Position numbers and translations under genes: made by a program. The notes under the pieces were generated by a model. It was not told where the DNA came from. It made no database searches and worked only from the letters and a program-made list of their open reading frames with translations. Of a DNA stretch of 64,000 nucleotides, positions 24,966 to 38,200 are shown piece after piece. Within the stretch, counting starts at the first letter, position 1; every line of letters begins with the position of its first letter. The stretch is from assembly GCF_032854445.1 (NCBI RefSeq), contig NC_088303.1, forward strand, positions 25,985,501 through 26,049,500, in the 5' to 3' direction. This stretch comes from Liolophura sinensis (taxonomy: Eukaryota; Mollusca; Polyplacophora; Chitonida; Chitonidae).

Positions 24966-25114
24966 ATTCTCCTTGAACATTCACATGAGGACACTTTCAT
25001 ACCACTGCTTTCTGGGCAAACACGTGGAAAGCCACTAATTATGTGCAGGAAATAGTTTGACATTTACCCGTCACTCACTAGCACATGCTTTTTGAACAAA
25101 GACCCATACACATT

Positions 25115-25385
25115 GTGGGGGCCTCTGTGTCTCAGTTGGTTAGCGCACTAGCGCAGAGTAATGACCCAGGAGCCTCTCACCAATGCAGTCGCTGTGAGTT
25201 TAAGCCCAGCTCAGGCTGGTTTTCTCTCCGGCTGTATGTGGGAAGGTCTTCCAGTAACCTTAGGATGGTCATGGGTTTCCCCCAAGACTCTGCCTGGTTT
25301 CCTCCCACCATAATGCTGGTCGCCGTCGTATAAGTGAAATATTCTTGAGTACAGCATAAAACACGAATCAAATAAATAAATATAT
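25115..25385 (+). mobile_element. tRNA-derived SINE, family A, full length
   Basis: It begins 'gggggcctctgtgtctcagt' with box A 'tctcagttggttagcgc' and a box-B-like 'gagtttaagccc'. The body is 'gggaaggtcttccagtaacc', 'ggtttcccccaagactctgc' and 'cgtcgtataagtgaaatatt', with a (taaa)n tail. It is close to the 9885-10147 copy, so probably a fairly recent insertion. Confidence 0.87.
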
Positions 25386-26035
25386 ACATTGTACATACTG
25401 CTCACTAAAATGTACTATTCACTCAATGCATCACAAAAGCGTATCACATTTCGAGTCAGGACTTTTCCCAAAATATTTATAATATCATCAAAAATTTACA
25501 GGTACATGTTTTTATGACTTAAAAAGCATATACATAAAATAACGTTTATTTAAAGTCATGGTTTATCTTCACATTTCTATCATTTGTACACGACACGGTA
25601 ATTGCACAGAGCTTAAATATCATAAATACAACATAGAACAATAAATGTATGAAATCTAATTAATATTAATTGAATACCTGGTCACACCTGTATTTTCATG
25701 TACATATTACAAGTATATTGCATTTCACTGTTTTACTAACAAGGTAAAAGTAAACACCATGTTCTTTGCCTGATAAAAAGATACAAATGTGCTGTTTAAA
25801 AAAAACAACAACAACAAAAAAAAAAACCAACAAAAAAAACAGAAGACAGCAAGACACTGACAGAATACAAAAACAGGAATGGCAGGAGAAATGTGCAGAT
25901 GAACTCCTACTGTGGATGTATGAGATACTGATACAGAAGTATGTATGGGCCAGTATGAAATTGGAATAGTACTGGGGTGTAGGCTTAGTATAGAATGTAT
26001 GAGCCTACCTCAATCAAGTCTGGAAATGGACTAGG

Positions 26036-26125
26036 GGTGGGGAACTTACCAGATACATGTAAGGGGGTGACTGGTGGTGGTAGTGATAATGAGGGGGGTG
26101 GGAGGTTGGGGGGGGGGGGGGTGGC
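26036..26125 (+). repeat. G-rich tract with possible quadruplex
   Basis: Four or more runs of at least three G on the plus strand within 26088-26125 (gaggggggtgggaggttggg and a further run of about 13 G). Three short G runs lie nearby. A simple-sequence origin is equally likely. Confidence 0.6.
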
Positions 26126-26839
26126 GGCAGTGCTTAGCATATATCTAAAGAGCAACCATTGGAAGATGACCCAGATTGGGTGGGGTAGTGGGCAGTAGGC
26201 TTAGCTCAGCCAGTCACTGATATTCTACTGATTGTAAATCCTGCTACAAATTATGACAGCAACACCTTCTTTTTGGTTTTAACTAAAAACTATTTCCATC
26301 ACACTATTATTAACTATTTCACATCAGTGAAGGGCATCTACATATACAAGTCACAGAATGCCACAAATCTTTATCATACATCAAGTAATAAAGATAAAAC
26401 TAAAACTCGCTATCTACAATACCCACAACTTGACAGTGTGACATATAAAATACACTGCATGTCATAAAGGGGAATTACTCTGTACCAGTAATAGGCATAC
26501 ATGAATTGTGGAATATTAATGCAGTAATACCACCAGAGCACATGTAGGGACATGCCAAGAGTAAATCTCGTTTAAATCTTGATAAAGCGAAGCAGTGTCC
26601 TTCACGTTTCACATTACCTATTGCAACACAAAAAATATGCATTAGATATGCACTCAATTCACATAACTTTAAGCAAGAGTAAACTTGGAAATGAATTAAA
26701 TCCTCTGGAAGATAGCACATGCCCATACTCTCATTAAGCAAATTACCGCGAAAACCCTCACTCTTAATTCCGTTTTTCACTGGACTACCTTTGACCAATG
26801 TGATCATATGAACTAGGATGTGGTCACACGTCTTAAGGT

Positions 26840-27090
26840 ATCCAAAAATGGCTCAATGAGTGACCTCGACGGCACCACTGTAGTCACCTAGGCCCCCCAT
26901 GAGCAACGGCAGTGAAGGTTTCTAGAAATTCCCCATTCACAGTTGGGATTGAACCTGCTTCTCTAGCACTGAGATCAGTTGACCACGTTCCCAGCAAAGC
27001 TTCCACATGAACTGCTCGGATTCGAAGCAACTGTTGGCAAACCTGGCATTTGGTCCTGTCGCCCATGCAGTCCTTAAAGTATCCAAGCTG
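26840..27090 (-). mobile_element. possible third tRNA-headed SINE type
   Basis: The minus strand contains 'gaagcaggttcaatcccaac', a good box B, preceded by 'ggtcaactgatctcagtgc'. The flanks do not match families A or B. With one copy here it is only a candidate. Confidence 0.35.
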
Positions 27091-27784
27091 TTTGCAATAA
27101 AAATATCTTTCCCATGATGTTGAAGAAATTCTGAACTCATGTCACCTCATTATGTGGAAATAATAATGATTGTAACATCGTAATTACGCTATCAGATGTA
27201 GAACCGGTGCATCCAATGGACAGAATTAGAACCCAGCTGTTCACTTTTTTTTTTTCAAAATTGTTGCTTACTATTTGATGCGTTCATTAGTGAAACAAAA
27301 ATTACAAGTTTAAGACTCCCTAACAAGTTGACAATCGCCCTGTTAATGATATACATCTTCATGGCTTCAATCCAAAACATTCTGTTGAGTTTATCTTTTT
27401 CCAGATGATGCCACTTGCAGCCGACCGTCATCAAAAATGGTGCTCCTTCTACCAGGTATATTTGTGTTAATTGTGACATTATGCTCATTATTACATATGC
27501 TAATGAATAACTAGGTGATATGAAGTCGGAAACGTGTTACTGTAGCATACTACTTCGATATGTTGTGGACAGTACACTAAAAATACAGAGTTCCAGGTAA
27601 GAGAATGGAACATTACAGGTCAATACTTCTGAAAGTTAACCTGTAAAGAATTAAACAGATCTCCGATCTACCCCTCCTCCAATGTGCCAGTAGTTAACTG
27701 AAGCAACATATTTCTGTCTTTAAGGAAAGCATGTAAAGAATGCCATTTAGGGAAGTTGGTAGAGGGTGCTAATAACACAAGAAT

Positions 27785-27985
27785 ATAGGGTGTGCCAAAA
27801 GTTGGATTTACGAAAAACCATGTACACAGAGGGTGTGCCTAAATTTGATTAAAGGAAAAAACCATGCACACAGAGGGTGTGACTAAATTTGGTTTAAGGA
27901 AAAACCATACACACAGAGGGTATGACTAAATTTGGTTTAAGGAAAAACCATGAATACACAGGGCGTGACTGAATTGTCAGTACTA
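27785..27985 (+). repeat. about 41-bp minisatellite, 4-5 units
   Basis: The unit is like 'acacagagggtgtgactaaa' 'tttggtttaaggaaaaacca' 't'. It is moderately diverged. Confidence 0.8.
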
Positions 27986-28739
27986 ACGGAAGGATATAGA
28001 GGGTGATGCTATAACATAATGTCAAGGAAAATACCACTGAGTGTTTTAATCATGTTTTTTTGCTATTCATAAATTAAACTTTACAAAGCACATTTGCTAT
28101 TGTCAATGCTTCAAAAACCGTCCAAAATGAGGGAACACAAAGTCCAACAAAAATATCTCAAAATATAACAAGTCGCAAAAACTCAACAACTTAATTAATA
28201 ATTACCTGGTTATTTTAAAAAATAAAAAAAAGAATTAAATTACGCATGTATGTAAATTAACCTCATGGACATATATAACTTATTTATATATCCACCACCT
28301 GCCAAGACAACTACATGTAGTATTCTCACAGAAAAGAGAATTGAGTTTTGATGGAAAACTTATGGTTCTGGTCACTTCGGGTCTTTCCTGATCAGTCTGC
28401 TCTGCCTCATACTGCTGATCACTCGTCAAGAAGCACCCATCAATTACAACTAGAGAATAAGGCCACCATCAGGTTTAATAAAAGTTATTTTTCTTTTATT
28501 ATTTTACGCTTGAGAAGGGCTGAGCATAAGCAATACTAACAGAAGTAGAACACTAAATTAAGCCTTATTTTTTTGCCACAATGAAATTTGAAAACAAAAA
28601 AGACATGAACACAGTGAAAGACACATTTTGCACTTGTTACAAACATGCAATTTTGAGATACAATCTTACTGGCAAAAACTGATGTGACTGCTGATAAAGT
28701 GAAGGCTGTATACCATATTTCTTCTAAAATTTGGGACAC

Positions 28740-28960
28740 CTGGTCTGCTCATTTTAGCCAATATATATGATATATAATATAATTATAGCAGGAATACTGG
28801 ATTTTTTTTCTCACATGGTTAGGTTATCTAATGAACAATATACTCATACCTTTACTTTTCCAAAAGGCTGGTAAAGAACTGTAATATTCTACTTCCAACA
28901 CTACTAATCCAAAATTGTAGAAGAATTACGGTACATCTATTTGTAGGAAGTTCTAGTACG
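28740..28960 (+). repeat. dispersed repeat C (copies at 44270-44450 and about 640-745)
   Basis: The blocks 'ctcacatggtta', 'acaatatactcatac', 'tttacttttccaaaag', 'aatattctacttccaac' and 'gaagaatta' occur in the same order at 44270-44450, and in part at 640-745. No ORF is seen. It is an unidentified interspersed repeat. Confidence 0.6.
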
Positions 28961-29281
28961 TTCTTTTTGAACACTAGTTACAAAGCTGATAAAACATCCC
29001 TCTTTTTTTCCTAAAATGACAAACAATGCTCAGTCCAACTGTTTATTGAGCACTAAGTTTTAATGAGCACTACAGGACATCATCAAACTGCCATACACTA
29101 CAAAACTTCATCACTGAGCAAATGATTACAGCATGTCTGTTAGTCAACATGTACCACAGATTTAGCAAAAACTCTGTTCAGTTTCAGTCAAATACCAATA
29201 TTTTGTAAGGGAGGTAAATTTACAAATAATATCTTAGAGCATAAAGAATACCCATGTTAAAAATCTGCAGCACAGGACATA

Positions 29282-32200
29282 TCACTTGAGCTTAAGAGAG
29301 TCTCGTAAGTGGTTGGCCATTTCTCGACACTTTGTCTGCAGTGGCACATCTTGTATTTGGTGAATCGGGACTTCAACCTGGACAAAGGCAAGAGAAACAC
29401 ATCTAGAGCTGAACACTTACCACATTAAATGATCAATTGAATGACTGATTACACCTGACCTTGCAAAAGTATGGTGACCCAATGCAGTCACATCAGTAGT
29501 GCTGCCTCACTGTAGCACCATTTTACTTAATAACAAGTCTCTGTTGTTCAATCATACTCAAGATACACAGCCAGTTGTATGGGTGGAGAAAACTGGAGTA
29601 ACCCACCAATGTTTGGTCAATAACCGACTAACTCTTCCAGGTGTGACAGGGGAGAGGAGAAGTACAGTAGTCTCCAGTAGTCTTCATGCAAGACCATACA
29701 AGAGTACGATGTCCACCACAGACAGACATCAAAGCTGGTCTGACTATAATAGTGATTCTGTGGAATAATAGTGAATGCAGTTCTCAAGCTTTGTATCAAA
29801 TGCTGGGGAAGTTCTTATTTTAGAAACTTTTGTGAAGACCTGACTTGAAGTAATTATCCTATACATGAAGTGAATGTTTTAACCCCAATATAACAACTAA
29901 TAATGAAGTTGAGTCATCACACATGTATGTATCTATATGCTGGAATCACATGGGTTGCAAGCTTGTGACACCTTTTACATTTATGTGGTGATACTCAATC
30001 TTCATTACAGAATCCATATATGACTATGAGTCTTAAGCAGTGCACAATATAACTGTAAAGACATTTCTTCTGAAAAGCCCCTGTGGAAAAGCTAAATTGT
30101 GAATGTACACCAATACCTTTGCCTTACTGACCCAGTCAGTGAGTACTGACAATCACCCAAGCCCATCCAGTCATTGTGTACTAACACTGAACCAAGCCCA
30201 CCCAGTCCCTGAGTAATGACACTGAACCAAGCCCACCCAGTCCCTGAGTACTGACACTGAACCAAACCTACCCAGTCCCTGAGTAATGACACTGAACCAA
30301 GCCCACCCAGTCCCTGAGTACTGACACTGAACCTAGTCCACCAAGCCCACCCAGTCCCTGAGTACTGACATTTGAACCAAGCCCACCCAGTCATTGTGTA
30401 CTGACACTTAACCAAGCCCACCCAGTCATTGTGTACTGACACTGAACCAAGCTCACCCAGTCATTGTGTACTGACACTGAACCAAGCCCACCCAGTCCCT
30501 GAGGACTGACACTGAACCAAGCCCACCCAGTCCCTGAGTAATGACACTGAATCAAGCCCACCCAGTCCCTGAGGATTGACACTGAACCAAGCCCACCCAG
30601 TCATTGTGTACTGACACTGAACCAAGCCCACCCAGTCCCTGAGTAATGACACTGAATCAAGCCCACCCAGTCCCTGAGGACTGACACTGAACCAAGCCCA
30701 CCCAGTCCCTGAGTACTGACACTGAACCTAGTCCACCAAGCCCACCCAGTCCCTGAGTACTGACATTTGAACCAAGCCCACCCAGTCATTGTGTACTGAC
30801 ACTTAACCAAGCCCACTCAGTCATTGTGTACTGACACTGAACCAAGCCCACCCAGTCCCTGAGTAATGACACTGAATCAAGCCCACCCAGTCCCTGAGGA
30901 CTGACACTGAACCAAGCCCACCCAGTCCCTGAGTACTGACACTGAACCTAGTCCACCAAGCCCACCCAGTCCCTGAGTACTGACATTTGAACCAAGCCCA
31001 CCCAGTCATTGTGTACTGACACTTAACCAAGCTCACTCAGTCATTGTGTCCTGACACTGAACCAAGCTCACCCAGTCATTGTGTACTGACACTGAACCAA
31101 GCCCACCCAGTCCCTGAGGACTGACACTGAACCAAGCCCACCCAGTCCCTGAGTACTGACACTGAATCAAGCCCACCCAGTCCCTGAGGATTGACACTGA
31201 ACCAAGCCCACCCAGTCATTGTGTACTGACACTTAACCAAGCCCACCCAGTCCCTGAGTAATGACACTGAATCAAGCCCACCCAGTCCCTGAGGACTGAC
31301 ACTGAACCAAGCCCACCCAGTCCCTGAGGACTGACACTGAACCAAGCCCACCCAGTCACTGTGTACTGATACTGAACCAAGCCCACCCAGTCATTGTATA
31401 CTGACACTGAACCAAGCCCACCCAGTTATGTGTACTGACACTGAGCCAAGCTACAATCAACACACCTGAAATTCCTTTGCCCACTCTCCAGAAAATGCCT
31501 GAATAAAAGCCTTCTTTTCGTTTGCTGCATTGAAGTACAGCACCCATTGGTTACTGCTTATGCCTACATCTTGGGACTCAAATTCCTACAAAAACAAGAT
31601 GAAAATTTGAATGCTGGAAGACTATACTTGAAATATTTCATTGCTGCTTAGCGCAAATTCAAAAATTTTCAATTAAACAATGCCAGTCTGTTTTATGGGT
31701 GCAGGAAAATGGAGTACCCTGGGTAATCCATCACCAGCTGGTAAATTACTGGCAAACTTTCCCACATATGCAGTACAAAATCACATGCCACACTGATGAA
31801 GACAACTGATTTTCACCCAAAAACAAATTTGCCAATGGCCCTGTGAAATTTTTTAAGTGCTTGTTATCAACAAGGGTCCAACTTAATAATACCAGTAGAG
31901 TAAACTTCCATGATGATCAGGATATAAACAAAGATATAGTTTAGTTGAAGGCACACGTGGCCACATCATTGATGAAATCAGACATGGAAAAACATGGCAC
32001 TTTGTCTTTCATTTATTTATGTGGGACTCTTAGAGTATTTGACTTATATCATGGCAGCCAGCAAAATGGGCAGAAACTGCAGTTTATTGGCTGACCTTTA
32101 TACATACAGCAAGAGAGGAAGCAAGCATGAGTTGGACATAAACTCGCAGCGACCTAATTGGCGAGGGGCTCTTGAGGTATTATTTTGCATCAGCATGCTC

Positions 32201-35200
32201 ACCATGTAGGCCCCCACTTTGCCTTTTACATGCGCCCACTCACCAGTACACAGTAAGTTTTCACAAAGGGATCTTCAGTGATGGCTGTGACATCGACCAC
32301 ATTAGCGCTGCCTAAAGTGCGGAAAAAGCTTGTCTGTACATCTTCATGACACATCAGGATCTTCTGGGGGGTCAATATCAAGCAGCAAGCCAGGCAATTC
32401 AAGCTGCGGCCTTCTCCCATAATGCACTGTTATAACGGTAAGATTCATAATGTAAGAAAAAAATCCATATTCATTAAGGCTCACATATACTATGTATTCT
32501 TGTGGCAGGGGCGAGTCCATGCTGCGAAAGATGAAGAATCATGCCGAAGATATCAGACATGACACATCACTGAGTCACATTATACTGACACCGAGCCCAC
32601 CAGTCCTGTTTCCTCACTCTAACCTTTCCGCGCTGAGCTTCATGCCAGGCAGCAACAAGTACCATTTTTGAAGTCTTTGGTATGACCCGACCTGGGTTTT
32701 GATCACGAGCACATGATTCTGAAGTAGTAACATTCTGACAGCACAAAAATTTGCAGCACAGCTCTGTTTCTTTGTGGAGCATTTGAAAATAGCTTACCAC
32801 CAGAGGTTCTTTTCGTACTTTCTATTTGGAATATCAAGCTCTATTCAGAACGTCTAGGCCATAATCCTTAGATACTTTCCATCACAGCAATAAGTGTAGT
32901 GCATTAAATATTATGACTACACTAATTCTTCAATCTTTTCAAACATGAAAGAGCAACTTTCATTGCAATTTATGCATTTACGTAATTTTGTTTTGGAGAC
33001 AAAACTACACTAGTCGGATCTACATTGTAAATCTGCCAGCAACTTACAGATCGTTGTGCTTTTCCTCTGAGCTCTGCCCTGTTTCCTACCTCCATAATAC
33101 TGGAAACTATTGTATAAGTGAAATATTCTTAAGTACCTCATAAGACACGAATCAATTAAATAAATAAACAAGCTTCAGGAACACAAGGCCTCTGACACAG
33201 CACCTGTAGCCAGTTCCTAGCTTCTTCACTTTCACACCTGGTATGTGTAGTTTCACCTGCTGTCCCTCTGACACAGCACCTGTAGCCAGCTCTTCCTCAC
33301 TCTCACACCGGGTATGTGTAGACTCACCTGATGTTCCTCTGACACACCACCTGTAGCCACCTGCTAGCTTCCTCACACCTGCTATGTGCAGACTCTCCTG
33401 TTGACCATCTGACACGGCACCAATAGCCAGCTGCTGGTTTCCTTACCCTCACACCTGGTATGTGTAGACTCACCTGTTGGCCCTCTGACACAGCCTGACA
33501 CAGCACTTGCTAGTATCCTCACTCTCATGCCTGGTATGTGTAGACTCACCTGTTGATCCTCTGACACCACCTGACATAGCTCCTGCAGCCACTTGCTAGC
33601 TTCCTCACCTTCACGTCTGGTATGTGTAGGCTCACCTGTTGGCCCTCTGACACAGCCTGACACAGCTCCTATAGCCTACTGCTAGTTTCCTCACCCTCAC
33701 ACCTGGTATGTGTAGACTCACCTGTTGATCCTCTGACACCACTTGACACAGCACCTGCAGCCACCTGCTAGCTTCCTCGCCTTCATGCCTGGTGTGTGTA
33801 GGCTCACCTGTTGGCCCTCTGAAACATCCTGACATAGCACCTGCAGCCACCTGCTAGCTTCCTCACCTTCACGTCTGTTATGTGTAGGCTCACCTGTTGG
33901 CCCTCTGACACCACCTGACACAGCACCTGTAGCCACTTGCTAGCTTCCTCACCTTTACGCCTGGTATGTGTGGACTCATTTATTGACCCTCTGACACAGC
34001 CTGACACAGCACCTGTAGCCATCTACAAGCTTCCTCACCCTCACACCTGCTATGTGTAGACTCACCTGTTGACCTTCTGACACAGCACCTGTAGCCACCT
34101 GCTAGCTTCCTCACCTTTATGCCTGGTATGTGTGGACTCACCTGTTGACCTTCTGACACAGCACCTGTAGCCAGCTGCTAACTTCCTCATCCTCACACCT
34201 GGTATATGTAGACTCACCTGTTGACCCTCTGACACAGCCTGACACAGCACCTGTAGCCAGCTGCTAGCTTCCTGATCATTCGCTGCGGCCAGCTGTATAC
34301 CATTCCCCTTGGTGCCCATGATCTCCAAACAGTGGCTCCTGTCTGTAGACGTCAGTCTCCTGCACCCGCTACAGTTCTCGCTGTTCAGTTTGATGAACTG
34401 CTGGGGCTTGCTGTCAGACTTTGAGTTGAATAGACAGAAAACTCCATCTCTGCCCGCAGAAAAACAATGTCACAAAATATTAACAACTTAACAGATTTCA
34501 TGTCTATCCAATATATTCCTGCGCTGCATCACAACAGAAAGCACGTTCTGATTGCAACATCAAACTTTTCCATTATCGGAGGCACAGAACCAATTGCATG
34601 CACTACCCACACCACAGAATCAAGCTTGTTTTTTTTTAAAAAAAAAATCAATAGATGAAGAAAATAAACAAAATATCTTGTTCTATTCAGTTGACAGGAC
34701 GTACCTGAGAGCCACGTAAGCTGTTTTCCAGGTAAAGTTGAGGCCCTTTGATTTGTAGAGTAAATGCCCCTCTTTGTGCGCACTCTGCTGTTTGCGACTA
34801 GAGCTGGGATCTTCCCAGTGTACCAGAACATACGACAGAATCTTCACATTCTCTCGCTGGTAACAAAAACACAAGTTACATGTCTTCAGAATCAAAGGAA
34901 TAGTTCAGCAACATGTTTCAAAAGATAGGATAATAGCAATTTAGGTTTGTAGACGCATTTTAACGTGAGTCTGTTTCCATCTTTATGTTGATGTAAGATT
35001 TTTTGTATGTGGTAACAACTCAGTTCCACAGAAATATAATAAGAAGATCTAGACTGTCAGAAATTTGTAAGTTGAGCCTATGTTTTTTTCATGAGTTTGA
35101 CTTTCACTTTGCCACATGTTGCTCCTATAGGGTCTCTCCACTTGTGCAAGTGCAGTAATGCTGTTTATGTTAAAACATATATTGAATCAATCTGTTCTAG

Positions 35201-38200
35201 ATTACTGTATTTCACCTAAAGTTTGGTATGTCAAAACAGACTATCAGAAGCACACAAAGACCTTAAAGTAATACTTCTGATACCAAGGTTTAGTTTTTCG
35301 GTTAACAAATTAATCAAATTTTACAAGAAAAAAAATCTTTATTGGCCCTATAAGGTAGATGACTAAATCAGAATCAAGCAAAATGTGTCACATGTGTGCA
35401 AAACAGTGTCAGTTTGTTGATCTCTGCAGATAAGGCCCTACTTTAAGCCCCACTGACCACGCCGTATAGCTCTCACCTCACTGTTTGTTTCGGCAGCAGC
35501 ATACTTGGTCATGGCAATTCTCTGTGTGGTAGCGTCCGTCAGAACTGATAACTTTGGCAGCTTCAGGGGAGAAAGCTCCATTGCTTCGCAAACAGACTGC
35601 AGTACACACCTGACCAACAACAAAATTCACGATTAGCTATTTCTTCCACTGTCCAGGATTAAATTTATTTATGTGTTTCTTTACTCAAGAATATTTCACT
35701 TATACGAAAGCAGCCTGCATTATGGTGGATAGAAAGTGAGTAGAGTCCGGTGGAAACCCACCACCATTCATGGGTGGCTGATAGACCTTTCCACATATGA
35801 CATATCACATGTGTAAATAACAAGTAAGGTGCAGGTCAAAGGTCACTCTATCTGTGACAGTGGCACATAACTGTCATCTAGCATGAAAATCACAACATTC
35901 CATATTTACCGTACCTTCTCACTAATTACAGACACTCTCTACAAAGAAAAAAAAAAACCCTCCTTGTCGTTTTTCCGGCTGTGTTCTACAAACTATGTAT
36001 CCGATATTTATAGTCGATGGTTGTGTGGCATTATTTACAGGGGAACATTCAACACTCTACTGTATTGGGCATTATATCTGCAGGATTGTCTTGCATCTAC
36101 CGGCCTCATCTTCCTTGCCATTCGTGTGTGGCCCATAAAAGAATGAAAAATGGATGATTGCCATTGTATCAATGAATTAACAATTCTGCCTTACATATGG
36201 GAATAAAACACCTTTGGCAGTAAAGCATGAATGTCCGAGTTGTAAGCAGACCTTGTGGCCCCCAACAAAGTCTTATAAGCATACTTTCATTAATTACTGA
36301 CCACGTCTATTTTGGCGGTAACATGACGTACTTCTGACAGCTAGTCTCAATCAGGTGGAGGACGAACAGGGGCCCACAACCTTTTTAGATTACTTCTTTC
36401 CAGTAAAAGATAGTAGTGTAGGCACATTCAGGTGTTAATGTCATTAAATTTGATAAACAGGGGGTTTGTAACACTTTTAAATGCCTTACTTCAAAGATCA
36501 TTGACAATACCAGATGACCAGCAGATAATATCGAACCCTGAAGAGTACGTATTGCTGTGAAATGCATCACTAATTTTACAGAAAGTACATAAAATTCAGT
36601 TGGTTAGATGCAACTGAAAAGATGACAGGCCTGATTTCCCAGTTCCTGGACGAGAATACAAACCATGTAGATTTCATCTGGTGCCTGCAGATCTGGGACA
36701 TAGGAGGCTCTGGACAGTCATTTCCAGACGCAAGATCTAAGCATATATGTTTTGTGTCCTAATAAATGTGTAAATTAAAGAGAATTGCAAATTTTCTCAA
36801 TTCGCTCCAAAGTTACGAATGATGCAGAGTATGACACAGTATCAGTAAATACATTAACGGCTCCCTCAAGACCCATTCCTTGGACTGGGAAACCTCACTC
36901 AGTTCATTCCGACTGCAATTAAACTGAAGCATCTTGACAAACTCTTCAACTGAACATTGGTGAGACAAAATATGCAAAGAATATATGGGTATATGGATTG
37001 TAAAAATCAAGACTGCACGCAGAACAACCTCTAAAGGTACTGGCTTCAGAAATTATTATCAGATACCAAACTTACAACAAAAAACGTTGTTAAAATATTA
37101 TGGAAATTCACAGCTTGTATGTATCCCACTGATAATATATTTTTAAGCAGCTTTCCCAAATTATAAACAGGTCTACAGGTACATTTATTAGTGAATAAAC
37201 GATTACCTACTGTGAAAAAACTATTACACCAGGTTTTATTTTCAATGAAGCAAAAAAACCTTTAATTCACGGGAAGCAGGGCTTGATCATCATGGTTCTC
37301 CAACACCTGACTAGGATTGGCCAATCACCCCTATGGTGAATGGAACAGTCTCCCACAGCCTGGCCCACAGTATCAGTTGAGCTCACCTAGTAAAATCACT
37401 ACAACTTAGCAACACCTCGACACTAACTATGTCATTTACAGATTTCTGTCCTAAATATCTCCCTCTGTAAAGTGATGTTAATGAGACTACATCTACTTTT
37501 GGCTCTCCTTTCGTCGTCATATGACTGAAAAATTGTTAAGTACGACGTTAAACCCCAAGCACTCACTTCCTCACTTTTGGCTCTCACCCCCACCTTTTAG
37601 CTAACACACACCACACGTTGCTGAGAAAAAAATGAACTAAAAAGTGAGAGAACTGGTGGATATTCGCTAGCCATTTCACATACCCATCGAAGAGTTCGAA
37701 TGTTGATCGTGTCAAAAGCAGGAGTTGTAGGCATGCCGCACTGATGTGGGCTGAAATGCCAGTAATTACAAACATGTGCTAATTCCATCTACAACAACCA
37801 TGTTTTTTATTTTTTTACGTCTTGACATTCATTGCAACAATGAGTCCATCTCTTACAGCCATTCAATGGCACAAAAAGTGAACCCTTCAAAACTGACAGT
37901 CTGTCTCGTCTCTCCCCGTCTTGCCAAGCTGGTGAGGCTCACTGAAGTGTGATGGACAGCTGTCAATGATCAACTACTGGTAATCCCCTACTCCCCACAG
38001 AGAGTGTACGACTTAAGACAATAGTCCTCGCAAGGCATCATTCTGAAAATGCGTCTGAAATTGTTGAGAAGGTACGGTAGTTTAACTCGCTCAGACAAAG
38101 ACACACATTTAGGGTCAGGTGTAACTCACTTGGTAAGAGCTGAATCTCCAGTTGTTACCCAGAACTGCTTACGACGGTTGGTACATACAATCTGTACCAC

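Larger units (their letters stand above)
22700..29281. other. convergent intergenic region / PLEKHM2 3' UTR
   Basis: There is no coding similarity on either strand. It holds short minisatellites (22923, 24835, 27785), a full-length family A SINE (25115-25385), a G-rich tract (26036-26125), a tRNA-like repeat (26840-27090) and a dispersed repeat copy (28740-28960). Part must be the 3' UTR of PLEKHM2, whose stop is at 29282-29284, but I cannot choose its polyadenylation site. Confidence 0.45.

Noticed and set aside
30092-31547. Minus-strand ORFs encoding Trp/Gly-rich repeats
   Set aside because: Products of the 35-bp array in a PLEKHM2 intron; frames change between neighbouring ORFs.
33180-34217. 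Satellite units in PLEKHM2 intron 13 as in-frame cassette exons
   Set aside because: A potential acceptor (ACCAG before GTGTGAGG) would give 57- or 67-nt exons, but the polypyrimidine tract is poor and the phase-0 reading meets a stop codon at once in most units.
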